Source: Sphingomonas suaedae
GTDB taxonomy: Bacteria; Pseudomonadota; Alphaproteobacteria; Sphingomonadales; Sphingomonadaceae
Reading direction: 5' to 3'
NCBI RefSeq assembly: GCF_007833215.1
Contig: NZ_CP042239.1
Span: forward strand, 1,364,001 to 1,428,000
DNA: 64,000 nucleotides
Shown piece after piece: positions 20,201 through 27,480 of this stretch. The notes under the pieces are model-generated. The model did not search any database. It was not told where the DNA came from and saw nothing but the letters and a program-made list of their open reading frames with translations. The stretch's first letter is position 1; each line of letters opens with the position of its first letter. The translations under genes were made by a program, and so were the position numbers.

Positions 20201-20842
20201 GATGTCGTCGATAACGGGGCGGAAGCGGTCGCGCGTGTCGAACAGGCCGAGCGCGACGGGGCGCCCTATGACCTCGTATTGATGGACGTGCAGATGCCGG
20301 TGATGAACGGCCTGGTCGCGACCGAAAGACTGCGCGCGAGCGGACACACGGCAGATCGGCTGCCGATCATCGCGCTGACCGCCAACGTCTATCAGGACGA
20401 TGTCGATGCCTGTATCGCCGCGGGGATGCAGGCGCATCTTGCCAAGCCGTTGCGCCGAGAGGCGCTGGAGCGGGCGATCGCAATCTGGGCCAGGCGGAGC
20501 CGCCCGATCCCCTCGACCAGCGGGACCGCGCCTGCCCCCGCCCCTGCTGACGCGATCCCGGCGGTTTTGGTAGAACGCTATACCAAGCGGCGCGCCGAAC
20601 TCGTCGATCTGCTGCGCGCCTTCGATACCGTAGCGGCGAGCGACACGCAGCGTGTCACCAAGCTACTGTCGGAAGTACATAAACTCGCCGGAACGGCCGC
20701 GCATTTCGGCGACGCGGCGGCGGGGGAAGCGGCGCGGGAGACCGAACGCGCAATGATTGATGCGACGCCCGAAGAACGGCTAGCGCTGGCCCGCAAGTTG
20801 TTGACGATTCTAGAAACCCACTCCCCGCAAGTGTCATCTTAA
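17285..20842 (+). CDS. Hybrid sensor histidine kinase, MASE1-CHASE-PAS-HisKA-HATPase-REC-Hpt
   Basis: 1185 residues. Residues 30-270 form a MASE1 membrane sensor (LWFPSGVGVGALLLYGRWLWPG). About 280-540 is a periplasmic CHASE domain closed by a further membrane helix. A PAS domain follows (HWRYDGKTDSLFWSDEVYRIHG). HisKA has NLSHEIRTPMNGVIG with the phospho-His, and HATPase has LNLLGNAVKFTERG and DTGVGIP. The receiver has LMDVQMPVMNG with the acceptor Asp, and the C-terminal Hpt has EVHKLAGTAAHFGD. All catalytic residues are present, so the full phosphorelay could run in cis. GTG at 17285 and ATG at 17291 are both possible starts. The ligand is unknown. Confidence 0.93.
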   Translation: MQMTGAPSWSTAAGADGAPEPPPFVVPARGWRYRVQAILLLAICFAISGLVAKQLAIPPARVTMLWFPSGVGVGALLLYGRWLWPGVWVGSYVLNVALGVSMGGDLERTGVLALVTATGATLQALAAEWLLRRRFGARIDFAQPSAIVTAILLGVVIPALCSSVIGHFGLVFLRDFPLDRLPSSLATWTLGDALGILMVAPFAMIGERRQLRAYWHGHPVRGLYGFMALGFGLGLALTLFAWAIARERVYERNEAAFATLTAESEQTLRSRLNAAARSLDGAAALFSAGERVTWPEWVTFAQVVDIEHSLPGIRDIGFIKAVPQDGLEQFKAEAARDGLAIDTIHQARASGWHYVVKYIYPLETNRRVLGMDASFDPRRREAAERARDSGTAIVSRPIAFVQYRGPGASFIMLRPVYSGPAAPRTAAERQRSFVGWVYHPFTAPRFLGQLTPYQGTEFDLSISVDRADGGEERVYDSTAPDDRSVRNAQFTASRTFEAQGRRWTIQWRSTQAFENRVASNEPLLVLLTGLTINIALAAVLAIIARRESIVTREVERATAELSEANRMLMLTEARVHVGHWRYDGKTDSLFWSDEVYRIHGRKPGTPIDRKQAAAAYHPEDRDQVRQIVTAAIADGTEFQYRARIVRPNGDVRHLSSMGRAEIGADGATTVFGVLQDVTSETKIRAQLLLARDAAQEAARARGAFLANLSHEIRTPMNGVIGFADLLLETSLNADQRAHVQIIAESGASMMSLLNDVLDLSKIEAGHMALASEAIDLTDLANSAMRMLLPSLRQRAVFLELQIDPKLPRWIMGDKLRLRQVMLNLLGNAVKFTERGFIRLEISRHGARMRFAIVDTGVGIPPERLDDIFGSFVQIDASARTAGVGTGLGLAISDSLVRLMGGRLKVESKPGVGSTFFFTLPCIVAPDSATDFGGADAPPASLTVPPARILLAEDNDINQALMRATARQLGLELDVVDNGAEAVARVEQAERDGAPYDLVLMDVQMPVMNGLVATERLRASGHTADRLPIIALTANVYQDDVDACIAAGMQAHLAKPLRREALERAIAIWARRSRPIPSTSGTAPAPAPADAIPAVLVERYTKRRAELVDLLRAFDTVAASDTQRVTKLLSEVHKLAGTAAHFGDAAAGEAARETERAMIDATPEERLALARKLLTILETHSPQVSS

Positions 20843-20920
20843 GTTGGACTGCGGACGGCTATGGTGCATTTGCCGTGTACCCCGTATATCTACGGAAACA
20901 ACTCTTGTTAGCGAACGCCC

Positions 20921-21535
20921 ATGCCCCGCACGATTCACATCGTTGACGATGACGATCTGGCACGCGATGTGATCGCAAGCCTGGTCGGAACGCTGCCCGG
21001 CGTAACCGTTCATGCGTGGGATTCGGCCGAGCGTTTCCTCGCCGCCGCGCAGGACGGCGCCGATCCCGGCGTAGTCCTGCTGGATCTGAACATGCCGGGC
21101 CTGTCGGGGAACGAGGCGCTCAAATCGCTCGATCATCAGCGCTTCGCCGCGATCATCGTGTCCGGCCAGGGCGAGATCACCTCGGCGGTCGAATCGCTGA
21201 AGCGCGGGGCCATCGACTTTATCGAGAAGCCGTTCACGCTGGAAAAGCTGCTGGGCCCGCTCAAGGTCGCGTTCCAGGCGCTCGACCGCAACCTGACCGC
21301 AGAGCGCACCAGCGATCATAATCGCGAGCGACTGGATACGCTGAGCGAGCGCGAGGTCGAAATCCTGTCCCTGCTCGTCGATGGCCTCACCAATCGCGAG
21401 GTTGCCGAGAAGCTGGGGCTGAGCGTCCGCACGGTCGAATCGCACCGCGCGCGGATCATGCTCAAGCTCGACGTGTCGAGCTTTGCAGAGGCGATCCGGC
21501 TCGCCGTGCTGGCGGGTATCGAGACGCCGCGTTAA
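20921..21535 (+). CDS. FixJ/NarL-type response regulator
   Basis: 204 residues: receiver domain with HIVDDDDLARDVI, VVLLDLNMPGLSGNEAL (phospho-acceptor Asp) and IEKPFTLEKLL. A LuxR-type helix-turn-helix follows, LSEREVEILSLLVDGLTNREVAEKLGLSVRTVESHRARI. It lies 78 bp after the hybrid kinase on the same strand and is its likely partner, taking phosphate from the kinase Hpt domain. Target genes are unknown. Confidence 0.93.
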   Translation: MPRTIHIVDDDDLARDVIASLVGTLPGVTVHAWDSAERFLAAAQDGADPGVVLLDLNMPGLSGNEALKSLDHQRFAAIIVSGQGEITSAVESLKRGAIDFIEKPFTLEKLLGPLKVAFQALDRNLTAERTSDHNRERLDTLSEREVEILSLLVDGLTNREVAEKLGLSVRTVESHRARIMLKLDVSSFAEAIRLAVLAGIETPR

Positions 21536-21586
21536 GGACGCTGTCGCTGGCCGATCGGGTGGCGGAGCAAAGCGGGGCCGCCGTCC

Positions 21587-23167
21587 CTAATCCCCAATCC
21601 CCCAGCGCGCCATCATCGCGCGGGTGACTCCGTTGGTCCAGCCGAACCCATCCTGAAGCGGATATTCTCCGCCCCCGCCGGGACGCACCGTTTCGACGTC
21701 ATATTTCTCCACCAGCTTGCCGCTCGATTGATAGCCGCGCTGCACCGTCGCAACCCATCGCGCCGCGATCCTGCGCGCCGGGCCGTCATGGCCATAGGCC
21801 AGTAGCCCGTCCGCCGCGATCCATTGCAACGGCGCCCAACCATTGGGCGCGTCCCATTGCTGCCCGGTATCGATCCGCGTGGTGCGCAGCCCGCCCGGCG
21901 CGATCAGCTTCGCGTCGATCGTGGCGGCGACGCGCGCGGCGCGCTGGGGCGACGCAAGCCGGGTGAACAGCGGATAGGCGGTGACGGCGGACAGGCCCGG
22001 GCGGATGCGACCCGCATCGCGATCATAGTCGCCATAGCGCCCCTCCGCATCGTCCCACAGCCAGCGCTCGACAGCCTGTCGCCGGGCATCGGCGCGCCGT
22101 TCGAACGACGCGGCGCAGGGACGGACGAGCACGCGGCAGCGCGCAGCGATGGCGCGCTCCATGCCGTAGAGGAGGCTGTTGAGATCGGCCGGGACGAGAT
22201 CGGTCGTGTCGATCGTCGCCAGCGTGCGCCCGTCCGCGAGCCAGCGCGAGGAGAAATCCCATCCGCTCTCCGCCGCGGCGCGCAGATGGCGATAGACCGT
22301 AGCGGCCGGGCGCCCACTGGCACGCGCGGTCTCTACATCCTCGCGGAAACTCTCGTCGCGCGGCGTGTCGAGATCGTCCCAATAGCGGTTGAGTAGCGCA
22401 CCATCGGCCATCGTCACCACCCGCCCGCCGCGCATCCAATAGTCGTGTTCGGCGATCAGCGCGTCGAGGCGGCGCCCGAGCACCGCCGGGTCGCGCATGT
22501 CGGACAGGTCCATCATCGCGTAGAGAAAGGGCGGCTGCGAACGGCTGAGATAATAGCTGCGCGCGCCGTTCGGGACATGGCCGTGCCGTTCGACCAGCGC
22601 GACAAAGCCATCGACCATCCCCTCGATCAGGTCGCGCCGCCCGTCCTCGCGCAGCCCCAGCATCGTGAAATAGCTGTCCCAGTAATAAATTTCGCGGAAC
22701 CGCCCGCCCGGCACGACATGAGCGCCGTCGAATGCGAGCGCGGAACCGCCCGGTTCGGGCTCCACCGGCGGGCGGGCGAGATCGTCCCACAGGGCGCGGA
22801 TATGCGGGAGCAGCGGTCGCGAAGGTCGCGAAGGCTGATCGGCGACCGGGGCTTGCTCCGCGGGCAGGTCGAAATTCGCCTGTACGAAGGCGCGCAGCTC
22901 GGCATCTGTGCGGCGGGCGGCCACGCGATAATCGGCGAGGATCGCCCGGGGATCGCGGCGGGGAACGGCGTCAACGAAGGTCTTTCCATCGGCGAAGAGG
23001 CGCCGCATCTGCACCTCGACGAACAGAGGACCGAACAGCTGGGCGGGACTTTGCGCTATGGCTGCACGCGAAACCTCGCCGCGCTGAAGCGGAGATGTCG
23101 CACACCCCGGTGCCAGAGCGAGCAGCGCTGCGGCGAGTGTCACTCGGGCGCTGGCGTAATGTGGCAA
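21587..23167 (-). CDS. treA: Periplasmic trehalase, GH37, lipoprotein
   Basis: Both trehalase signatures are present: PGGRFREIYYWDSYFTMLG and QWDAPNGWAPLQW. The enzyme hydrolyses trehalose to two glucose. I place the start at TTG 23167, since GGGGAGGA lies 6 bp upstream and the product then begins with a lipoprotein signal ending LALAPGC; a longer frame from 23404 would add about 79 non-homologous residues. With this start the protein has 526 residues, usual for the family. The enzyme would sit in the periplasm, anchored to a membrane. Its start region is divergent from the 23275 gene. Confidence 0.92.
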   Translation of the reverse strand: MPHYASARVTLAAALLALAPGCATSPLQRGEVSRAAIAQSPAQLFGPLFVEVQMRRLFADGKTFVDAVPRRDPRAILADYRVAARRTDAELRAFVQANFDLPAEQAPVADQPSRPSRPLLPHIRALWDDLARPPVEPEPGGSALAFDGAHVVPGGRFREIYYWDSYFTMLGLREDGRRDLIEGMVDGFVALVERHGHVPNGARSYYLSRSQPPFLYAMMDLSDMRDPAVLGRRLDALIAEHDYWMRGGRVVTMADGALLNRYWDDLDTPRDESFREDVETARASGRPAATVYRHLRAAAESGWDFSSRWLADGRTLATIDTTDLVPADLNSLLYGMERAIAARCRVLVRPCAASFERRADARRQAVERWLWDDAEGRYGDYDRDAGRIRPGLSAVTAYPLFTRLASPQRAARVAATIDAKLIAPGGLRTTRIDTGQQWDAPNGWAPLQWIAADGLLAYGHDGPARRIAARWVATVQRGYQSSGKLVEKYDVETVRPGGGGEYPLQDGFGWTNGVTRAMMARWGIGD

Positions 23168-23274
23168 GGCGGATCCTCCCCGTTGCGATGCTGCCGGGAT
23201 AATGAACGAGCGGCCCGGAATGTCCCAGATAGTGCAGGTTGCGACGCGCGGCGATCGGGTGCAGTGCGCGGACG

Positions 23275-24135
23275 ATGCCTCCTTCCCCCACCCATTTTCG
23301 CCGCTTCGCCGCGATCGACTGGTCGGGGGCGAAGGGAGCACGGCACCCCGGGATCGCGATAGGGGTGTGCGACAGCGGCGATGCGGCGCCGGTTCTGGTG
23401 TCACCGCCCGGCGGACTCTGGTCGCGGGCCGAGGTGCTCGATTGGGTGCGCGCCCACGCGGATATTCCGATGCTGATCGGCTTCGATTTCAGCTTCTCCG
23501 CACCGTTCCTGGCGCGCGGGGCGCATCTGCCCGGCGAGACCGCAAGCACCACGGCGCGGCAACTCTGGGCGCATGTCGACGCCGCATCCGACGAAACGGA
23601 TCTGGGCGCCGCCGGGTTCCTGGAGGCGCGACGCGGCACCCATTTCTATCTGGGCGCGGCGGACGGGACCAAGGCGGACTTCCTCCATTGGCGTGCATGT
23701 GAGGTGGCGCATGATGGCAGCACCAAGCCATCGACCGTGTTCGACGCGATCGGGGCGGCGCAGGTGGCCAAGGCGAGTTTCGCGGGGATGCGGCTGCTCC
23801 ACCGGCTCGACGGGCGGGTGCCGGTCTGGCCGTTCGATCCGGTGCCCGACCGCGGCGCGGTGGTGGTCGAAATCTATACCGCCATCGCCGCCCGCGCCGC
23901 CGGACTGCGCAAGGGCCGGTCGAAATTGCGCGACGCGACGGCACTGGACGCCGGCCTTGCGGCGCTGGGGTCACGACCGCACGCACCGCTCGAACGCTAT
24001 ACCGACCATGCAACCGATGCGCTTCTGACCGCCGCCTGGCTTCGCCGCGCGGCGAATGACGCGACGCTTTGGCATCCGCCGGCCATGACCCGCGAAATTG
24101 CAGTCAGCGAGGGCTGGACCTTCGGCATCGCTTGA
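23275..24135 (+). CDS. RNase H-like fold hypothetical protein (DUF429-like)
   Basis: 286 residues beginning MPPSPTHFRRFAAIDWSGAKG. The AIDWSGAKG strand and LIGFDFSFSAP resemble the acidic positions of DUF429/RNase H-like predicted nucleases; near the C terminus TDHATDALLTAAWL gives further Asp residues in the expected place (DHxxDAxxAA). Function is not established. It lies just before tRNA-Thr and ends the core segment left of the mobile element. Confidence 0.7.
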   Translation: MPPSPTHFRRFAAIDWSGAKGARHPGIAIGVCDSGDAAPVLVSPPGGLWSRAEVLDWVRAHADIPMLIGFDFSFSAPFLARGAHLPGETASTTARQLWAHVDAASDETDLGAAGFLEARRGTHFYLGAADGTKADFLHWRACEVAHDGSTKPSTVFDAIGAAQVAKASFAGMRLLHRLDGRVPVWPFDPVPDRGAVVVEIYTAIAARAAGLRKGRSKLRDATALDAGLAALGSRPHAPLERYTDHATDALLTAAWLRRAANDATLWHPPAMTREIAVSEGWTFGIA

Positions 24136-24181
24136 CGCAAAGGAACGCGATCCAGATGCGGGCCGCGCTCAGGCCCGCCGC

Positions 24182-24257
24182 GCCGGTTTAGCTCAGCTGG
24201 TAGAGCAGCGGTTTTGTAAACCGAAGGTCGCGGGTTCGATTCCTGCAACCGGCACCA
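24182..24257 (+). tRNA. tRNA-Thr, anticodon TGT, integration site of the element
   Basis: The 76-nt cloverleaf has acceptor GCCGGTT/AACCGGC, D arm GCTC...GAGC, anticodon loop TTTGTAA within GGTT/AACC (anticodon TGT), T arm GCGGG-TTCGATT-CCTGC and CCA at 24255-24257. The serine recombinase frame on the other strand reads through the whole 3' part of this tRNA. Confidence 0.96.
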
Positions 24258-25779
24258 TCTTCTCCCTTCCCCCGGACAAATCCGATAAAAGCGTGAAGGG
24301 AGAGGCGGTTACGGCGGTTCTAAACCCGGTTCCGCGCAGATATTGCAGGTTGTCGGCGAAGGCGAGCTTCAGAACGATTCGTTTGTAGGCAAAATTGCCG
24401 GAAACCCATATTTTATGCGGGTTTGCGAGGAACGTCATGGCGGTTCTAAATGCCGCGTCAAAATCCTTCGGCGTCCGGCCTGATTTCGACAGGCTTTCGC
24501 GAAGCTCGGCCTTGCGGACCTCCAGCCCTTGGATGCGGCTTTCATAGGCTTTGATGAGCGTTGGGCTTTCGGCGTCCATCACGCGGTCGATAAGCTGGGT
24601 GACATTGCCCTCGATCTGACGGATTTCAGCTTCCCAGCCCTTCTTGCGGGATTTGATCCCGTCGATGCGGATATTCCAAAGTTTGCGGAACACCTCATAG
24701 GCTAGCACGACCATATCCTGCGTCGGCCTCATGTCCTGTAAGATGGCCTCGAACTCGCCCTCGATCCGGTCGCGCGGAACGGCCTTGCCGTATTCGGAGC
24801 AATCTTTGCTGGGGCAGTGATAATAGGCGTAGTGCTTGTTGCGGCCCTTTGCCCAATAGCTGGTCAGGCGCGTATCGCAGCAACCGCAGGTGACGAACCC
24901 GCGCAGCGCAAAATCTTCACCCAGATTCTTGCGACCCGGCACCTTGGCCGTGCCTTTGAGCCGATCCTGAATCTTGCGGAATGTTTCGAAGCTGATCAAC
25001 GCCTCGTGCTGCGCGGGGCGCAGCGGGACATTCCAGCGTGCGACCTCGATATGGCCTGAGTAGAGAACCTGATTGAGCATATCATGGACTCGCTGGCCGT
25101 GGACGTCGCCGCGATAGGTGCGCGGATAATCCGGCTGGCTTTCAAGGAACCGCTGCACCTCGGCCTGTGTCGCGAAACGACCTGAGGCGAACCCCTGCAA
25201 CGCTTCGCGCACGATTGAGGCCATCGGCTCATGCGGCACGAGCAGCTTGTTCTTGCCCCGGCTGTCCGTCACTTCGGCGAACTTGTAGCCGATTGGCGGC
25301 TGGAACACCCAAAAGCCGTCAAGGCAGCGCGAACGCATCCGGTTCAGCGTCTGCTCGGCGTTCTTCTCGCGCTGGTGCTGATAGGAACTGGCGAGGACAT
25401 TCTCGACGAAGCGGCCATCGCTGTCCTCGCGGAACTGGTGCGAGGGCGATACCATGATCGCGCCGGCGCGTTTGACGGCGGCGCGGAGTTGCTGGTGCGC
25501 GACGACATCGCGGGCAAGGCGCGACAGGTCGTCTATGATTACGAAGTAGGTTTGCTTCTGGCCACGCAGAAATTTGAGCATGGCCTTCATTTCAGGCCGG
25601 TCGGATTTCGCGCCGGTATAATCGTCGCGGAAGACGCGAACGACGAAATAGTCGTTGCGCTCTGCATATTCGCGGCAGCGGGTTTCCTGACTGTCGAGGC
25701 CATGGCCATCGGTCTTTTGTTTGGGGTCGGACACACGGCAGTAGATCACCGCCTGTTGTCCGTTGATCGCGTTGGTCAT
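24193..25779 (-). CDS. Large serine recombinase (integrase of the element)
   Basis: 528 residues. Resolvase domain: VIYCRVSDPKQ (catalytic Ser), then FVIIDDLSRLARD. A recombinase domain follows (NQVLYSGHIEVARW), then a zinc ribbon (TCGCCDTRL and HCPSKDC) and a C-terminal coiled-coil/basic region. The last 21 residues (from MVPVAGIEPATF) are simply the antisense translation of tRNA-Thr and flanking DNA, so the C terminus is created by integration and would change after excision. It overlaps the upstream 85-residue gene by 4 bp, indicating one transcript. Confidence 0.93.
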   Translation of the reverse strand: MTNAINGQQAVIYCRVSDPKQKTDGHGLDSQETRCREYAERNDYFVVRVFRDDYTGAKSDRPEMKAMLKFLRGQKQTYFVIIDDLSRLARDVVAHQQLRAAVKRAGAIMVSPSHQFREDSDGRFVENVLASSYQHQREKNAEQTLNRMRSRCLDGFWVFQPPIGYKFAEVTDSRGKNKLLVPHEPMASIVREALQGFASGRFATQAEVQRFLESQPDYPRTYRGDVHGQRVHDMLNQVLYSGHIEVARWNVPLRPAQHEALISFETFRKIQDRLKGTAKVPGRKNLGEDFALRGFVTCGCCDTRLTSYWAKGRNKHYAYYHCPSKDCSEYGKAVPRDRIEGEFEAILQDMRPTQDMVVLAYEVFRKLWNIRIDGIKSRKKGWEAEIRQIEGNVTQLIDRVMDAESPTLIKAYESRIQGLEVRKAELRESLSKSGRTPKDFDAAFRTAMTFLANPHKIWVSGNFAYKRIVLKLAFADNLQYLRGTGFRTAVTASPFTLLSDLSGGREKMVPVAGIEPATFGLQNRCSTS

Positions 25780-26033
25780 GTCTCCTTCTTTCCGGCTGCC
25801 TCGTCTTGGGCAGCGCCGTTGAAATCCAGTTGCGCGGTATGCTCCAATTCTAGCTGAAGCGGCGGGAGATCGGAACCAAGATCATCGCTTGTCCCCAGCG
25901 CAAAGCTTTCAAGCGCCTTGATGACGAACGGATCGAGCAACGCCTCACAGAGTTCGAGTTGCGCGCGGCCATCGGCTTCCGCGATGCCGCGCGCTTCAAA
26001 GAAGGGCCGAAAATCATCGTAGGATAGCAGCAT
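25776..26033 (-). CDS. Small acidic protein co-expressed with the serine recombinase
   Basis: 85 residues (MLLSYDDFRPFFEARGIAEA...), acidic and mostly helical, with no known domain. Its stop overlaps the recombinase start (ATGA), so the two are translationally coupled. A small protein in this position could be a recombination directionality factor or an accessory factor. That is inference from position only. Confidence 0.65.
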   Translation of the reverse strand: MLLSYDDFRPFFEARGIAEADGRAQLELCEALLDPFVIKALESFALGTSDDLGSDLPPLQLELEHTAQLDFNGAAQDEAAGKKET

Positions 26034-26139
26034 GGCGCGAAAACCCGTCCGCGCCTGGGCGTCAGCCCAAGCGCGATAATATGTTGATGTGATTGGAAGA
26101 ATAGCCGCTCGATCCCGCTCTCATGGGGGGATACAAACG

Positions 26140-26162
26140 AAAAGGCCCGCACGAGGCGGGCC
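26140..26162 (-). terminator. Leader terminator upstream of the recombinase operon
   Basis: On the minus strand GGCCCGC-CTCGT-GCGGGCC is followed by TTTTCGTTTG. No gene ends here: the next minus-strand gene starts downstream at 26033 and the opposite strand has the 26275 gene divergent. It may act as an attenuator for the recombinase operon or end a short RNA of about 100 nt started near 26240. Confidence 0.55.
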
Positions 26163-26274
26163 GATCAGGGTGCAAGTCTGGCTATGTTGCCGGGATTAGA
26201 ACATAAATGGAACGAAAAGTCGAGACAAATCGGCGTTTGGCAGATATAAGTCTGGCGAGCAGAAGCGACCGACG

Positions 26275-27480
26275 ATGCAAACCGTATACCTCGATACGTC
26301 TGACTATTCCCGCTTCGGCGACGTATTGCGAGGCAAGGGCGACCCGCAGACAGAACGCATTTTTGACCAGCTCATCCGCCTGAAGGAGGGGGGAGTAGCG
26401 CAGTTCGCCTATTCTATGCCCGTGCTGAGCGAGTTACTCCAATATGACGAAGATCATGCCGAGACCACGACGCACAAGGCTCAGGCCGTGGAGATGCTAT
26501 GCGGCAGCAACGCCTTTATCTGGCCGGGACGCCTGATCGCGTGGGAGGTTTCGGTCGCAGCCGCAAAGAACGACCTGTCTGAACACCCATTGCTCGCATC
26601 ACCGCTCAGTGAAGCTGCGAACTGGTTTCCCAACGTTGAAGGTGCTCTGGACGATTTGAAGGGCGGATTTCAACGAACTCTAAACGAGGCTCTCGCCGAC
26701 ATCACGCCCGTTAACCGAAAGCAGCGGCGAACGATCGAAGCCCATGTTCGCAAACTGAGCATGACCAAGATGGTCAATGCGGCTGCACCGGAATTCGCAG
26801 ACAAATACGGCCTGAAAGTTTCAGATGTCCAACGCTCGCTGATTGCCGTTCTTGAGGATAAGATATCGCCGTCGGAAGGCGCAAAGCGCCTCTTTTCGGC
26901 GATAGCCACGCCCACGACCTTCATTCACACCTATTTCAAAGGCTACGACGGGAAGAAGGATTTCCCCGCATGGATGTCCAGTCTTGGGGCGAAGTTACAA
27001 TCAGGCCTAATGGAAGGCAGGGAGAAGTTAAGCGCGATAGACATATCGCTACTGTCACCGGATTTTATCCGGTCAGGCTTCGAGGAAACAGCCCCAGAAT
27101 ATGGGTCAATGGTGCTGCGCCTCGCATCATCCGAAGCGACTGAATTTGGTTTGGAGCAAGCTGTCATTGACCTTTACGCCCATCGCCAAGACCTCGCCAA
27201 TGAAGTGTCATGCTGGCGAAATTTTACCCGCTTTATTCCAGCCTTTATGATGGCCAATCTTGGCCTGCGGGGCGATGGCTATGCGCCGGAGCGCAGCGCG
27301 GGCGGCGATATCATACACTCGTTTTATCTGCCGTATTGCGATCTCTGGCGCGGCGACCGCCGCTTTTCGCATATATTGAAGCAAGCACTGCCGGATCAGG
27401 CACACAGGATCGTCTCACGACTGGCGGATTTGCCGAAGTTGGTTGAAGCGGGTGCTAGCGATAGCCCTCCACATAGCTGA
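26275..27480 (+). CDS. PIN-like domain protein, candidate nuclease
   Basis: 401 residues. The N terminus VYLDTSDYSRFGD has the first PIN-type Asp after a beta strand. An acidic Glu lies in VLSELLQYDED, and the C-terminal GGDIIHSFYLPYCDLWRGDRRFSHIL has the spaced Asp residues of the H-x-x-YLPYCD...DR pattern seen in long PIN-like proteins. That makes it a probable metal-dependent ribonuclease. The middle helical part is unassigned. It is alone on the plus strand, convergent with the coupling protein gene and overlapping it by 26 bp. No antitoxin-like partner is visible. Confidence 0.7.
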   Translation: MQTVYLDTSDYSRFGDVLRGKGDPQTERIFDQLIRLKEGGVAQFAYSMPVLSELLQYDEDHAETTTHKAQAVEMLCGSNAFIWPGRLIAWEVSVAAAKNDLSEHPLLASPLSEAANWFPNVEGALDDLKGGFQRTLNEALADITPVNRKQRRTIEAHVRKLSMTKMVNAAAPEFADKYGLKVSDVQRSLIAVLEDKISPSEGAKRLFSAIATPTTFIHTYFKGYDGKKDFPAWMSSLGAKLQSGLMEGREKLSAIDISLLSPDFIRSGFEETAPEYGSMVLRLASSEATEFGLEQAVIDLYAHRQDLANEVSCWRNFTRFIPAFMMANLGLRGDGYAPERSAGGDIIHSFYLPYCDLWRGDRRFSHILKQALPDQAHRIVSRLADLPKLVEAGASDSPPHS

